DNA of 7,709 bases, from NCBI GenBank assembly GCA_022837185.1, contig JALHJD010000134.1:1-7709 (forward strand), read 5' to 3'. The position numbers were made by a program, and so were the translations under genes. The notes under the pieces are model-generated. The model was not told where the DNA came from. It did not search any database and saw nothing but the letters and a program-made list of their open reading frames with translations. This stretch comes from Desulfobacteraceae bacterium (GTDB lineage Bacteria; Desulfobacterota; Desulfobulbia; Desulfobulbales; Desulfobulbaceae). Of the stretch, positions 1 through 5,743 are shown one piece after another (within the stretch, counting starts at the first letter, position 1; every line of letters begins with the position of its first letter).

Positions 1-150
1 AGCCCGAACGTGCCGGCGAGTACCATCGCTGAATGAAAATGCCCGGCGTCTCTCTGCCAGGAAGTTCCCTGAACTTCTGCATTTTCAGCCGGAAGATGAA
101 ATTGAGTCCTCCTTGTTACTGCCGAAATGGGTGGATGCCTTTCCGCCTCA
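1..150. other. left-edge stretch without a recognisable gene
   Basis: No protein here was recognised. Read on the minus strand, a Shine-Dalgarno-like AAGGAGG lies near 110-116. An ATG at 82-80 opens a frame with no stop up to the window edge (about 27 residues, beginning MQKFRELPGRE). The gap from AAGGAGG to that ATG is more than 20 nt, too long for a normal ribosome binding site, and the peptide resembles nothing I know. It may be decayed sequence downstream of the glucosidase remnant, or the start of another gene running off the window. Confidence 0.3.
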
Positions 151-405
151 CCTTTGCTTCCCCTTCTTTTCGGCAGCCAATGCATAGCGCCGCTTAATGA
201 GATTTGCCGCCAGGCCGGTCCGGTCTGTCTGATGCGCAGCGCCGCGACCGGGCCTGGGCATGGGCAAAATAGTCCCAGGCCTCGCCGTCGGCGCCGTGGT
301 CTCCTCCAGAACCGTGCCCCACGCCCGCTCGCTCAGATACGGCCCCCAGAGCCGCCAGTCTTTGGTTCGGTGCCGCTGCGCTTCGAGGCGCTCCTTCTCC
401 TTCAT
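150..405 (-). pseudogene. frameshifted 5' remnant of a GH63/MGH1-like glucosidase gene
   Basis: Read on the minus strand from the ATG at 405-403, the first 32 codons contain [16 protein letters not shown]. This is the hallmark N-terminus of the large bacterial 'glucosidase' family (GH63-related, MGH1-like six-hairpin domain, usually about 850-900 aa; family assignment from memory). The family motif continues with ADGEAWDYF and then an HxHARSR-like stretch. Here [17 protein letters not shown] appears in a different frame, from about 301 to 242, so there is a frameshift between about 309 and 302. The spacing fits a 2-nt insertion or 1-nt deletion. The shifted frame stops at 194 and the original frame stops at 148. 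Further left the similarity fades, with only a possible GLAA-like trace of the expected GLAGI. A full gene cannot fit, so this is a frameshifted and truncated relic. Its ATG overlaps the TGA of the upstream reductase gene as ATGA, which suggests the two were once translationally coupled. Confidence 0.75.
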
Positions 406-1886
406 TTCCCTTCCTCCCCGTAGTCCGCATCCTCCCCGCAGGTACAGGCGCGTCCTTTGAGGCTGAAGAAAAACTTCAGGCCCTTCTTGACCGTACTGGA
501 AAAAATCTTCGGGGCAAAAACCGATCCCGCCACTTTTTTGTTGATCTCGCCGAGGGTGGGATAGGGGTGAATGGCCGAGGCGATTTTCGACAACCCGATC
601 CCGCCGTTCATAATCGCCACCCATTCGCTCAGGAGATTGCCGGCCTCGGGGCCCAGAATCTGGATGCCCAGGGGTTTTTCCTTTTTGTCCAGCAGCAGTT
701 TGAGCCGGCCGGTGCTCTCGCCTTCGGCCAGGGCCCGGTCATTGCCGCTGAACTCTTCGGTGAAGACAGTGTAGTCGATGCCGGCCTCCCGGGCGCGCTT
801 CTCGTTCATGCCGATGCTGGCCAGTTCGGGATGGGTATAGGTGCACCAGGGCACATAGGTGTAATCGGTTTTCCTGGGCAGATGGAAAACGGCGTTGCTT
901 AACACCACTCCCCCTTCATAGCCGGCCACATGCGTGAACTGGTGACCGCCGTTCACATCGCCGGCCGCATAGATATGCTTGTGGCTGGTCCGGAGTCGAT
1001 TGTCGACCTTGATGCCCCGGTGATCAAAGGGAATGTCGATTTTTTCAAGCCCCAGACCTTCGATGTTGGGCGAACGGCCAAGCGCCGCCAGCAGGGTTTC
1101 GGCCCTGAGGGTCCGGGTCCGGCCTGCCGCATCTCTTATCACCACTTCACGTTCGCGGCCCGAATCGTTGACCCGGACCACCGCGGCGTTCATCTGAAAG
1201 ACCACGCCTTCTTTTTCCAGCTCCTGCTGGACGAGGTCCGCCATGTCCTTGTCTTCCCTGCTGAGGATCTGGCCGCTGCGCTGGATCACCGTAACCCTGG
1301 TGCCGAGCCGGCAGAAGGCCTGGGCCATTTCGGCGGCGATGGGACCGGCGCCGATCACGATCATCGAAGCGGGCAGCCTGTCAAGGGAGAAGAGGTCACG
1401 ATTGGTCAGATAGGATGTTTTGTCGAGACCTTCGAGGGGCGGCACCGCCGCCGACGATCCGGTGGCGATCACCCAGGCGCGGGCGGAAACGGACCTGCCG
1501 GCGAGGGAGACCACATGTTCGTCAAGGAATTCGGGGCTTCCGAACTCGACCTTTGCCCCGAGTTTGCAGAACCGTTCCACCGAGTCGTGTTGCTGGATAA
1601 CACTGATCACGGACCTGATCCGGGCCGCGACCTCCCTGAAATCAACGGCAGGCGGAGAAATGGCCGGCAGTCCGAATTTCTGCCCGTTTTTCATGAGATG
1701 ATAGACATGGGCCGTCCTGATCAGGGTTTTGCTCGGCACGCAGCCGTAATGGAGACAGTCGCCGCCCAGGGCCTCTTCCTTTTCGACCAGCAGGGTTTTG
1801 GCGCCAAGCTGGGCCGCCCCGGACGCGACAGTGAGCCCGGCCGCTCCGCCGCCGATGATGCCGATATCGTAATCATAGTCCGCCAT
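402..1886 (-). CDS. MerA-like FAD/NAD(P)-dependent disulfide oxidoreductase
   Basis: A complete 494-aa cytoplasmic flavoprotein of the class I pyridine nucleotide-disulfide oxidoreductase family (lipoamide dehydrogenase, mercuric reductase, glutathione reductase). In order it shows an FAD Rossmann motif [10 protein letters not shown] (about 9-18), the redox-active pair C44/C49 in [13 protein letters not shown], the ATGS stretch at 141-144, an NAD(P)-binding [13 protein letters not shown] (about 179-191), the second FAD motif ending in YAAGD (about 306-310), and a C-terminal dimerisation domain. In lipoamide dehydrogenase that domain ends in HxHPTLSE, whose second His is the general base. Here the motif is HPYPTLGE (440-447), so the base position is Tyr442, as in mercuric reductase (FPYLTMVE, recalled). 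A CxC pair (C481, C483) lies near the C-terminus, reminiscent of MerA's terminal Cys pair, although MerA's N-terminal HMA domain is absent. The start is supported by AAGGAGAGG just upstream. The substrate is unknown. It is often annotated as lipoamide dehydrogenase, but the motifs make that doubtful. The glucosidase remnant follows it with a 4-bp overlap. Confidence 0.9.
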   Translation of the reverse strand: MADYDYDIGIIGGGAAGLTVASGAAQLGAKTLLVEKEEALGGDCLHYGCVPSKTLIRTAHVYHLMKNGQKFGLPAISPPAVDFREVAARIRSVISVIQQHDSVERFCKLGAKVEFGSPEFLDEHVVSLAGRSVSARAWVIATGSSAAVPPLEGLDKTSYLTNRDLFSLDRLPASMIVIGAGPIAAEMAQAFCRLGTRVTVIQRSGQILSREDKDMADLVQQELEKEGVVFQMNAAVVRVNDSGREREVVIRDAAGRTRTLRAETLLAALGRSPNIEGLGLEKIDIPFDHRGIKVDNRLRTSHKHIYAAGDVNGGHQFTHVAGYEGGVVLSNAVFHLPRKTDYTYVPWCTYTHPELASIGMNEKRAREAGIDYTVFTEEFSGNDRALAEGESTGRLKLLLDKKEKPLGIQILGPEAGNLLSEWVAIMNGGIGLSKIASAIHPYPTLGEINKKVAGSVFAPKIFSSTVKKGLKFFFSLKGRACTCGEDADYGEEGK

Positions 1887-1986
1887 TTTGCCTCTCCTTG
1901 TTTTAGGAACCGCGGATTTGGTCCTGCGCCGCGGCAGGCTCTAATTTCCGTGCATACAGCGCCAATCTTCTCTGATAAATAAACCA

Positions 1987-2025
1987 ATTCCCGGTATATT
2001 ATCTTCTTTTTTTTTCTCCGGGAAT
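1987..2025. promoter_or_regulatory. inverted repeat ATTCCCGG/CCGGGAAT, candidate operator of the reductase gene
   Basis: ATTCCCGG at 1987-1994 is repeated in exact inverse as CCGGGAAT at 2018-2025. The 23-nt spacer is mostly T on the plus strand. The centre-to-centre distance of 31 bp is about three helical turns, so two protein subunits could bind the same face. On the minus strand the spacer contains GATAAT (2003-1998), a possible -10 box for the reductase gene about 110 bp downstream. No clear -35 box is visible. The regulator is unknown. Confidence 0.3.
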
Positions 2026-2112
2026 GAGAAGAAGCAGGAACATGGCTGCCCGCAACAATACCGCTGTTTTTTGGACACTGAACCGCCGGGGTGCGGGAAG
2101 AACAGAAAAATC

Positions 2113-2161
2113 GTAAAAAACTGTTGAACAAAGGCCATAAACCGTACAATGGGAACCATGA
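2113..2161 (+). repeat. copy A of a 50-bp element shared with the E1 promoter region
   Basis: This stretch aligns with 5613-5663 at 41 of 51 columns, with eight mismatches and two single-base gaps. The best conserved core reads AAAGGYCA, then TAAACCGTA, then a TAMAATRGGAA-like block. Both copies lie in divergent intergenic regions, in the same orientation relative to the plus-strand gene. Copy A ends 158 nt before the DUF169 start. Confidence 0.7.
2124..2150 (+). promoter_or_regulatory. candidate promoter of the DUF169 gene
   Basis: A -35-like TTGAAC (2124-2129) and a -10-like TACAAT (2145-2150) are separated by 15 nt, shorter than the sigma-70 optimum of 17. Taking TGTTGA (2122-2127) as the -35 gives a 17-nt spacer. 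Transcription would start near 2157, leaving a leader of about 160 nt. Support comes mainly from conservation of the same boxes at 5625-5652. Confidence 0.45.
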
Positions 2162-2319
2162 CAACGTTTCATCAAAAGCTTGTCCGGCTGCATTGGAGCA
2201 GGCGCATGAACGGCCTGGGCATGGAGGCTGGTTCGGAGCGGCCGGGCCGGACGGCTTGCCGCTTGCCCGCACAAAAATACTGCTGTTGTCCAAGCTGAAA
2301 ATCGGAAAGAGGTGCGCTT

Positions 2320-3141
2320 ATGGAATCGAGAATCGCCACAGCCCTCGGGCTCAGGTACAACCCGGTTGCCGTTGTCCTGGGGGATGACAAGCCGGAAAAT
2401 GCCCTGCAGTTCAAGAAAGGCAGGTGGGGCTGTGTGATGTTCATGTTTGCCAATGCGGCAAAAGGCAGAACCGCGGCCTTCGATGCGGAGACCTACGGCT
2501 GCTGGGGCGGGGGCGTCGGGCTTGGCTTCGGCAACGCCTATCTCCGTTTCCCGGGCGGAGTGGAGTGCTTTGCCCGCTTTCTGTCATCCGGCAACAAGGG
2601 ATGGGAAAAGGGAAAAGAGGTGGCCCGGGGCCTTGAAGGGGCCGCAGGCAAAGAGTTCATGGACAATTTTCTGCAAGGGGAAGGCTACACGAAAACACCG
2701 GAGCTGGTGAACCAGTGGGTGGAAGAACTGCCGATAACGGAAATCAAATCAACCTATGTGCTGTTCAAACCGCTGGGGGAAGTTGATCTTGAGGCCGAAA
2801 CGCCGGAGACAGTGGTTTTCCTTGCCAATCCGGACCAGCTGTCGGCCCTGGTCATCCTTGCCAATTACGGGAGGGAAGGGATGGAAAACGTGATCATCCC
2901 CTGGGCCGCCGGCTGCCAGACCGTGGGCATCCTTCCCTATCGGGAGGGCAGGTCGGCACAGCCCAGGGCCGTGGTGGGGCTGACGGACATCTCGGCCCGC
3001 AAGTATGTCCGCAATCTTCTCGGCTCGGAATACCTCTCATTCGCCGTGCCCACGGAGATGTTTCTCGAAATGGAGGCCAACGTGCCGGGAAGCTTTCTGG
3101 AGCGGCACACCTGGTGTTCATTGATGGAAGCGGACAAGTAA
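2320..3141 (+). CDS. DUF169 (COG2043) family protein
   Basis: A complete 273-aa protein with no signal peptide or membrane segment, so probably cytoplasmic. It is recognised as DUF169 (PF02596) from its overall pattern: the N-terminal NPVAVVLGDDKPENAL, the middle CVMFMFANAAKGRTAAFD, the Gly-rich GCWGGGVGLGFGNAY, the C-terminal half with VVFLANPDQLSALV, and PWAAGCQTVGILPY. The family's function has not been established to my knowledge. It occurs mainly in anaerobic bacteria and archaea. Five cysteines are present (C38, C61, C83, C199, C266). C38, C61 and C199 sit in the most family-like segments, which would allow a metal or cofactor site, but this is inference. The start is chosen from AAGAGGTG just upstream and from the family-like N-terminus. 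It is transcribed alone, away from the reductase and towards the cytochrome operon. Its upstream element matches that of the E1 genes, so a role linked to 2-oxoacid or acetoin metabolism is possible. Confidence 0.88.
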   Translation: MESRIATALGLRYNPVAVVLGDDKPENALQFKKGRWGCVMFMFANAAKGRTAAFDAETYGCWGGGVGLGFGNAYLRFPGGVECFARFLSSGNKGWEKGKEVARGLEGAAGKEFMDNFLQGEGYTKTPELVNQWVEELPITEIKSTYVLFKPLGEVDLEAETPETVVFLANPDQLSALVILANYGREGMENVIIPWAAGCQTVGILPYREGRSAQPRAVVGLTDISARKYVRNLLGSEYLSFAVPTEMFLEMEANVPGSFLERHTWCSLMEADK

Positions 3142-3234
3142 CAATGCCTATCCCAGCCTGAAGGCAGGCGGACCGATGTTGGTCGGTTTCCAGGGTCCAC
3201 CCCTTTCTCGCAAGCCGCAACGCACAGGAGGAGA

Positions 3235-3270
3235 TACGGAAGGGGACGGTTTATTCCGTCCCCTTCCGTA
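3235..3270. terminator. perfect 15-bp palindrome in a convergent gap (bidirectional terminator or REP-like element)
   Basis: TACGGAAGGGGACGG (3235-3249) pairs perfectly with CCGTCCCCTTCCGTA (3256-3270) across the 6-nt loop TTTATT. It lies between the ends of the DUF169 gene and the convergent octahaem cytochrome gene, the expected place for a shared terminator. Neither side has the run of T expected of an intrinsic terminator. It may therefore act as an RNA-stabilising hairpin, or be a dispersed REP-type palindrome. Further left, a 5-bp hairpin GCCTG-AAGG-CAGGC lies near 3159-3172. Confidence 0.6.
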
Positions 3271-3305
3271 CTGTGAACAGGTTTATCCCGGAGGAATTCG
3301 CAGCC

Positions 3306-4694
3306 TCATTTATTGCCGAATATTTCCTCCGGTTTCGTGGTAACGCCCGTCGCTCCGGGGTAATCTTCATATCTATGCGCCTTTTCACCGGTGGCCAGCA
3401 GGTGCTCGGCTTCCTTCATGAAGGTATTGAAGCGCTTTTTGCATTCGTAGAACCCGTGCCACCAGGCATAATCGGGCGCCATCATCATGACGCCCATCCG
3501 CGCGCGGCGGCCTTCATGATGCCATAATTCATAGTATTCCACTTCCAGGTCTTCATCGAAGAACCTGCTCTTGTCCAGCAGTCCTTTCTCGTAAAGGCTG
3601 TCCAGCATTGCTTTTGCCGGCTTGAAGTATATCTCGTTGTAATTTTCCACCGCCTGGTCGAAGTTCACATAAAAGTCCTCGACCCAGGCGTTGCCGTGGC
3701 ACTGGAGACAGATTTCCTTCATTTTGCCGCGTTCCACCTCCCAATCGGTTTTGGCCGGGAAGGCCGCGAAATCGGAAGGCCTGACAGTGAGGGGCGCCTG
3801 TGTCTCCCAGGAAAGCCGCTCGGTGACATCGTGGGAAGTCAGAACCGTACCGGCCCCCGACATATGGCACGAGGCGCAGGTCGGTCCCCGGAAATCGACC
3901 CCCGGCGTCCAGGTCCCCGGCGCCGAGTTCCAGTTGTACTCATCGCCGAAGGCCGTATAGATGTCGCCGTGCTTGGATTCCATGTAGATTTCAATCTGCG
4001 GATGGTCCGGCCCAAGATGGCATTGACCGCAGGCTTCCGGCTTTCTGGCTTCCATGACGGAGAAGCGGTGCCGTGTATGGCAGCTGGTGCAGCTGCCGAG
4101 GCTGCCATCCATATTCACCCGGCCGACCCCGACATTGGGCCAGGTCATGGGGTCAAGCTTGCCGTCCTTGGTCTTCAGGACGGTTCCGTGGCAGTGGTAG
4201 CACCCTGTTTTCCTCTCGATATCGGAGTTCATGCCATTGTTGAGCCAGGGATCGATCTTCCACATGATTTCCATGGTATTGGCATGCTTGCTGCGGCTGT
4301 ACTGGGTGACCTCATCGGGATGGCAGCGGGAGCAGTCCTTGGGCGTCACCACGGCGGAAACCGGAATTTTATATTCCTGGGTTCCGTAGGGAGAGTCGGT
4401 GCGCTGGTACTGCGTGTAGTGTTCGACGCTGACGTCCGGATCATGCTCTTCGGCCTGATGGCAGTCCAGGCAGGTGATGCCGGCTGAGGCATGACGGCTG
4501 TGCGACCAGTCCGCAAACAGGCCCGGGTTCTGCTGCTTGTGGCATTCAAGGCATGCTATTGCCTGGGGCGCCAGACTCCGCTCTATTCTGAACTCCTTCG
4601 CCTTGGGGTAATTCTGCGCGTGTGCTGCCGCAACGCAGCATATTGCCAGGGGAATCACGCTCAAAAGAATGAATGGAAATCCGGATTTTTTCAT
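3306..4694 (-). CDS. hao: octahaem hydroxylamine oxidoreductase-family cytochrome c
   Basis: A complete 462-aa secreted protein. The N-terminus is a Sec signal peptide (KK, hydrophobic stretch, AHA-Q cleavage near residue 26), so it acts in the periplasm. It has exactly eight CxxCH haem sites, starting at residues 48, 75, 121, 165, 202, 222, 273 and 329. After motif 6, PDHPQIEIYMESKHG matches the HAO family segment that carries the catalytic Asp-His pair (D230, H231 here). By family logic motif 4 (CYHCH) binds the active-site haem. After the last haem, a helical region contains PDYAWWHGFYE (407-417), where any haem-crosslinking Tyr of true HAO should be sought. The protein is shorter than nitrifier HAO (about 570 aa) and has no C-terminal anchor. 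It follows the NapC/NrfH-like gene by 57 nt and has a GGGGGAG ribosome binding site. This arrangement is known from non-nitrifiers, where the enzyme is thought to reduce nitrite or hydroxylamine to ammonium. The actual substrate is inference. Confidence 0.9.
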   Translation of the reverse strand: MKKSGFPFILLSVIPLAICCVAAAHAQNYPKAKEFRIERSLAPQAIACLECHKQQNPGLFADWSHSRHASAGITCLDCHQAEEHDPDVSVEHYTQYQRTDSPYGTQEYKIPVSAVVTPKDCSRCHPDEVTQYSRSKHANTMEIMWKIDPWLNNGMNSDIERKTGCYHCHGTVLKTKDGKLDPMTWPNVGVGRVNMDGSLGSCTSCHTRHRFSVMEARKPEACGQCHLGPDHPQIEIYMESKHGDIYTAFGDEYNWNSAPGTWTPGVDFRGPTCASCHMSGAGTVLTSHDVTERLSWETQAPLTVRPSDFAAFPAKTDWEVERGKMKEICLQCHGNAWVEDFYVNFDQAVENYNEIYFKPAKAMLDSLYEKGLLDKSRFFDEDLEVEYYELWHHEGRRARMGVMMMAPDYAWWHGFYECKKRFNTFMKEAEHLLATGEKAHRYEDYPGATGVTTKPEEIFGNK

Positions 4695-4751
4695 AATTTG
4701 CTCCCCCCATCAGTTCAATTTATGACAAAATTGAGCTTCCGTTAACCGTAT

Positions 4752-5309
4752 TCATATTCGTGTCGCCCGGTATGAACCGTAGTCTTTCCTGTAGTTGTAA
4801 GCCGGCCGGTCCACGTGGACCAGATTACGGTGGCAGTCAACACATTTTTTCTCGTAGCCGGGCCGCGGGTACATAACTGTCCGGTGGGCCAGCATGGCTC
4901 CCCGATTGTAGGGCATGTAAAGAATGTTGCGGTGGCATTTCTGGCACTGGGAATTGTGCATCGACGCATAGGCTTTCTCCCGGTTGACACTCCTGTCGTA
5001 GGCCTCCGCCCCTTGCCGAAAATGAACGTAAATATCCTTGAGACCGTGCAGAGTCTTGGCATAAAAAAAATTGAAGGTCTCGTGCGGCGGCGGCAGATGA
5101 CAGTCCATGCAGTCAGCCACAAAGCCCTGTCCGTTATTCACATGGGACGAGGTTTTCCAGGCATCGTAAGCAGGCTGGATTTCATGACATGTTGCGCAGA
5201 AGAGAGGGGTGGATGTGCGGACCATGGTGTAATAGGTGAGGCTGAAGAGCGGAAACCCCGCGACAATACCCACCACTACCCAGACAAGAGGAGTAAGCAC
5301 TTTTTTCAT
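4752..5309 (-). CDS. NapC/NrfH-type membrane tetrahaem cytochrome c (quinol dehydrogenase)
   Basis: A 185-aa protein with one N-terminal membrane helix (about residues 5-29) and a periplasmic domain holding four CxxCH motifs, starting at residues 38, 67, 122 and 156. Proteins of this family oxidise menaquinol and pass electrons to a periplasmic reductase. Lys85 and Asp92, in AKTLHGLKD, have the same 7-residue spacing as the quinol-site Lys82 and Asp89 of Desulfovibrio NrfH (recalled), which supports the role. Haem 1 is unusual: NrfH and NapC have CxxCHxM, with Met as an iron ligand, but here it reads CATCHEI, so the Met is an Ile. The start is the ATG at 5309-5307, preceded by AGGGAGG at 5320-5314. 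An in-frame ATG five codons upstream lacks a ribosome binding site and falls before that signal. It is the first gene of an operon with the octahaem HAO-like protein, its likely electron acceptor. Confidence 0.9.
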   Translation of the reverse strand: MKKVLTPLVWVVVGIVAGFPLFSLTYYTMVRTSTPLFCATCHEIQPAYDAWKTSSHVNNGQGFVADCMDCHLPPPHETFNFFYAKTLHGLKDIYVHFRQGAEAYDRSVNREKAYASMHNSQCQKCHRNILYMPYNRGAMLAHRTVMYPRPGYEKKCVDCHRNLVHVDRPAYNYRKDYGSYRATRI

Positions 5310-5381
5310 AGGCCCTCCCTGCATTGTTTTGATTTGGGATGGGGTAAAATTGGATTTTTCAGTACTCGACAGGCCGCATCC

Positions 5382-5395
5382 GAAATTATTATTTC
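5382..5395. promoter_or_regulatory. palindrome at the cytochrome operon start, candidate operator
   Basis: GAAAT-TATT-ATTTC is a 14-bp palindrome with perfect 5-bp arms. It covers about +2 to +16 relative to the start predicted from the minus-strand promoter at 5404-5433, a position typical of a repressor site. The regulator is unknown, and in AT-rich DNA such a short palindrome could arise by chance. Confidence 0.3.
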
Positions 5396-5403
5396 ATGTA
5401 AAA

Positions 5404-5433
5404 ATTATATTTTATTTTTCCGCAAAAAAACAA
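5404..5433 (-). promoter_or_regulatory. promoter of the tetrahaem/octahaem cytochrome operon
   Basis: On the minus strand TTGTTT (5433-5428) and a perfect TATAAT (5409-5404) are separated by 18 nt, in an AT-rich tract. The predicted start is near 5397, about 88 nt upstream of the NapC/NrfH-like ATG. This is the best sigma-70-like promoter in the window. Confidence 0.55.
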
Positions 5434-5612
5434 GTTCCTTTTACCGGTTTTATCGTTTTGCCCCGCGGCGCAATGCCATGGAAAAAGTCACTTGATTTCC
5501 CGCCGGTGACGATCCGCAGTTTTCAGGGGATCATGCTTTTCCGGCATCATCGGCCCGCCGGAAGGTCGACGGCGCGGAACTGGAGGGGATGCGCGACAAA
5601 AACAGGATAATT

Positions 5613-5663
5613 GAAAAAAACATGTTGGAGAAAGGTCAATAAACCGTAAAATAGGAATTATGA
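5613..5663 (+). repeat. copy B of the 50-bp element shared with the DUF169 promoter region
   Basis: This is the partner of 2113-2161, identical at 41 of 51 aligned columns. It ends 80 nt before the E1 alpha start. TGTTG, AAAGG, TAAACCGTA, GGAA and the closing ATGA are all conserved. The flanking coding sequences are unrelated, so this is not part of a longer duplication. Confidence 0.7.
5625..5652 (+). promoter_or_regulatory. candidate promoter of the E1 operon
   Basis: TTGGAG (5625-5630) and TAAAAT (5647-5652) are separated by 16 nt. The boxes match the DUF169 copy in position and mostly in sequence. The -35 is weak, so an activator may be needed. The start would fall near 5659, about 85 nt upstream of the E1 alpha ATG. 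Confidence 0.45.
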
Positions 5664-5743
5664 GCAGGGTGTTCCGCCAGGAAGCTGGTCGGACATCCCG
5701 GCGGCATTGTTGAAAAGTCCGTTGCCGGCAAAAAGGAGGACCG

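Larger units (their letters stand above)
1887..2319. other. divergent intergenic region between reductase and DUF169 genes
   Basis: About 430 bases with no convincing gene. The left part (about 1975-2120) is AT-rich with A/T tracts and should carry the promoter of the minus-strand reductase. It also holds an 8-bp inverted repeat. The middle carries the conserved 50-bp promoter-like element. The right part, about 160 bases before the DUF169 start, is GC-rich, has no stop-free reading frame resembling a known protein, and would form an untranslated leader. I saw no recognisable riboswitch. Confidence 0.6.
5310..5743. other. divergent intergenic region between cytochrome operon and E1 operon
   Basis: About 430 bases without a convincing gene. 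The left half is very AT-rich (about 5340-5450) and carries a good minus-strand promoter with a small palindrome at the presumed transcription start. The middle (about 5470-5600) is GC-rich and holds the inverted repeat TTCCGGC/GCCGGAA (5539-5545 and 5557-5563, 11-nt loop). The right part holds the 50-bp element shared with the DUF169 upstream region, followed by a leader of about 80 nt. I saw no recognisable FNR-type site (TTGAT-N4-ATCAA) or TPP riboswitch. Confidence 0.6.

Noticed and set aside
251..282. Inverted repeat GGCCTGGG/CCCAGGCC
   Set aside because: It falls inside the glucosidase remnant and is explained by the codons for the conserved EAWD and AQAR residues.
402..1886. Calling this gene the E3 (lpd) of the E1 complex
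   Set aside because: Tyr replaces the catalytic His, it is far from the E1 operon and on the other strand, and it was coupled to a glucosidase gene instead.
930..1982. Long plus-strand open frame of 350 codons
   Set aside because: It lies antisense to the reductase gene, which has clear motifs. The product resembles no family and the length follows from high G+C coding sequence.
2157..2319. Possible riboswitch in the DUF169 leader
   Set aside because: No conserved riboswitch core could be recognised. There are only small GC-rich stems of the sort expected at this base composition.
3273..3527. GTG-started plus-strand frame just after the palindrome
   Set aside because: It mostly overlaps the 3' end of the cytochrome gene in antisense. 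The AGGAGGAG before the palindrome is too far from the start to serve it.
3696..4487. Plus-strand open frame of 263 codons
   Set aside because: It is antisense to the octahaem cytochrome gene, which has eight CxxCH motifs and a signal peptide.
4815..5495. Plus-strand open frame of 226 codons
   Set aside because: It is antisense to the tetrahaem gene and runs into the AT-rich promoter region. The product is not recognisable.
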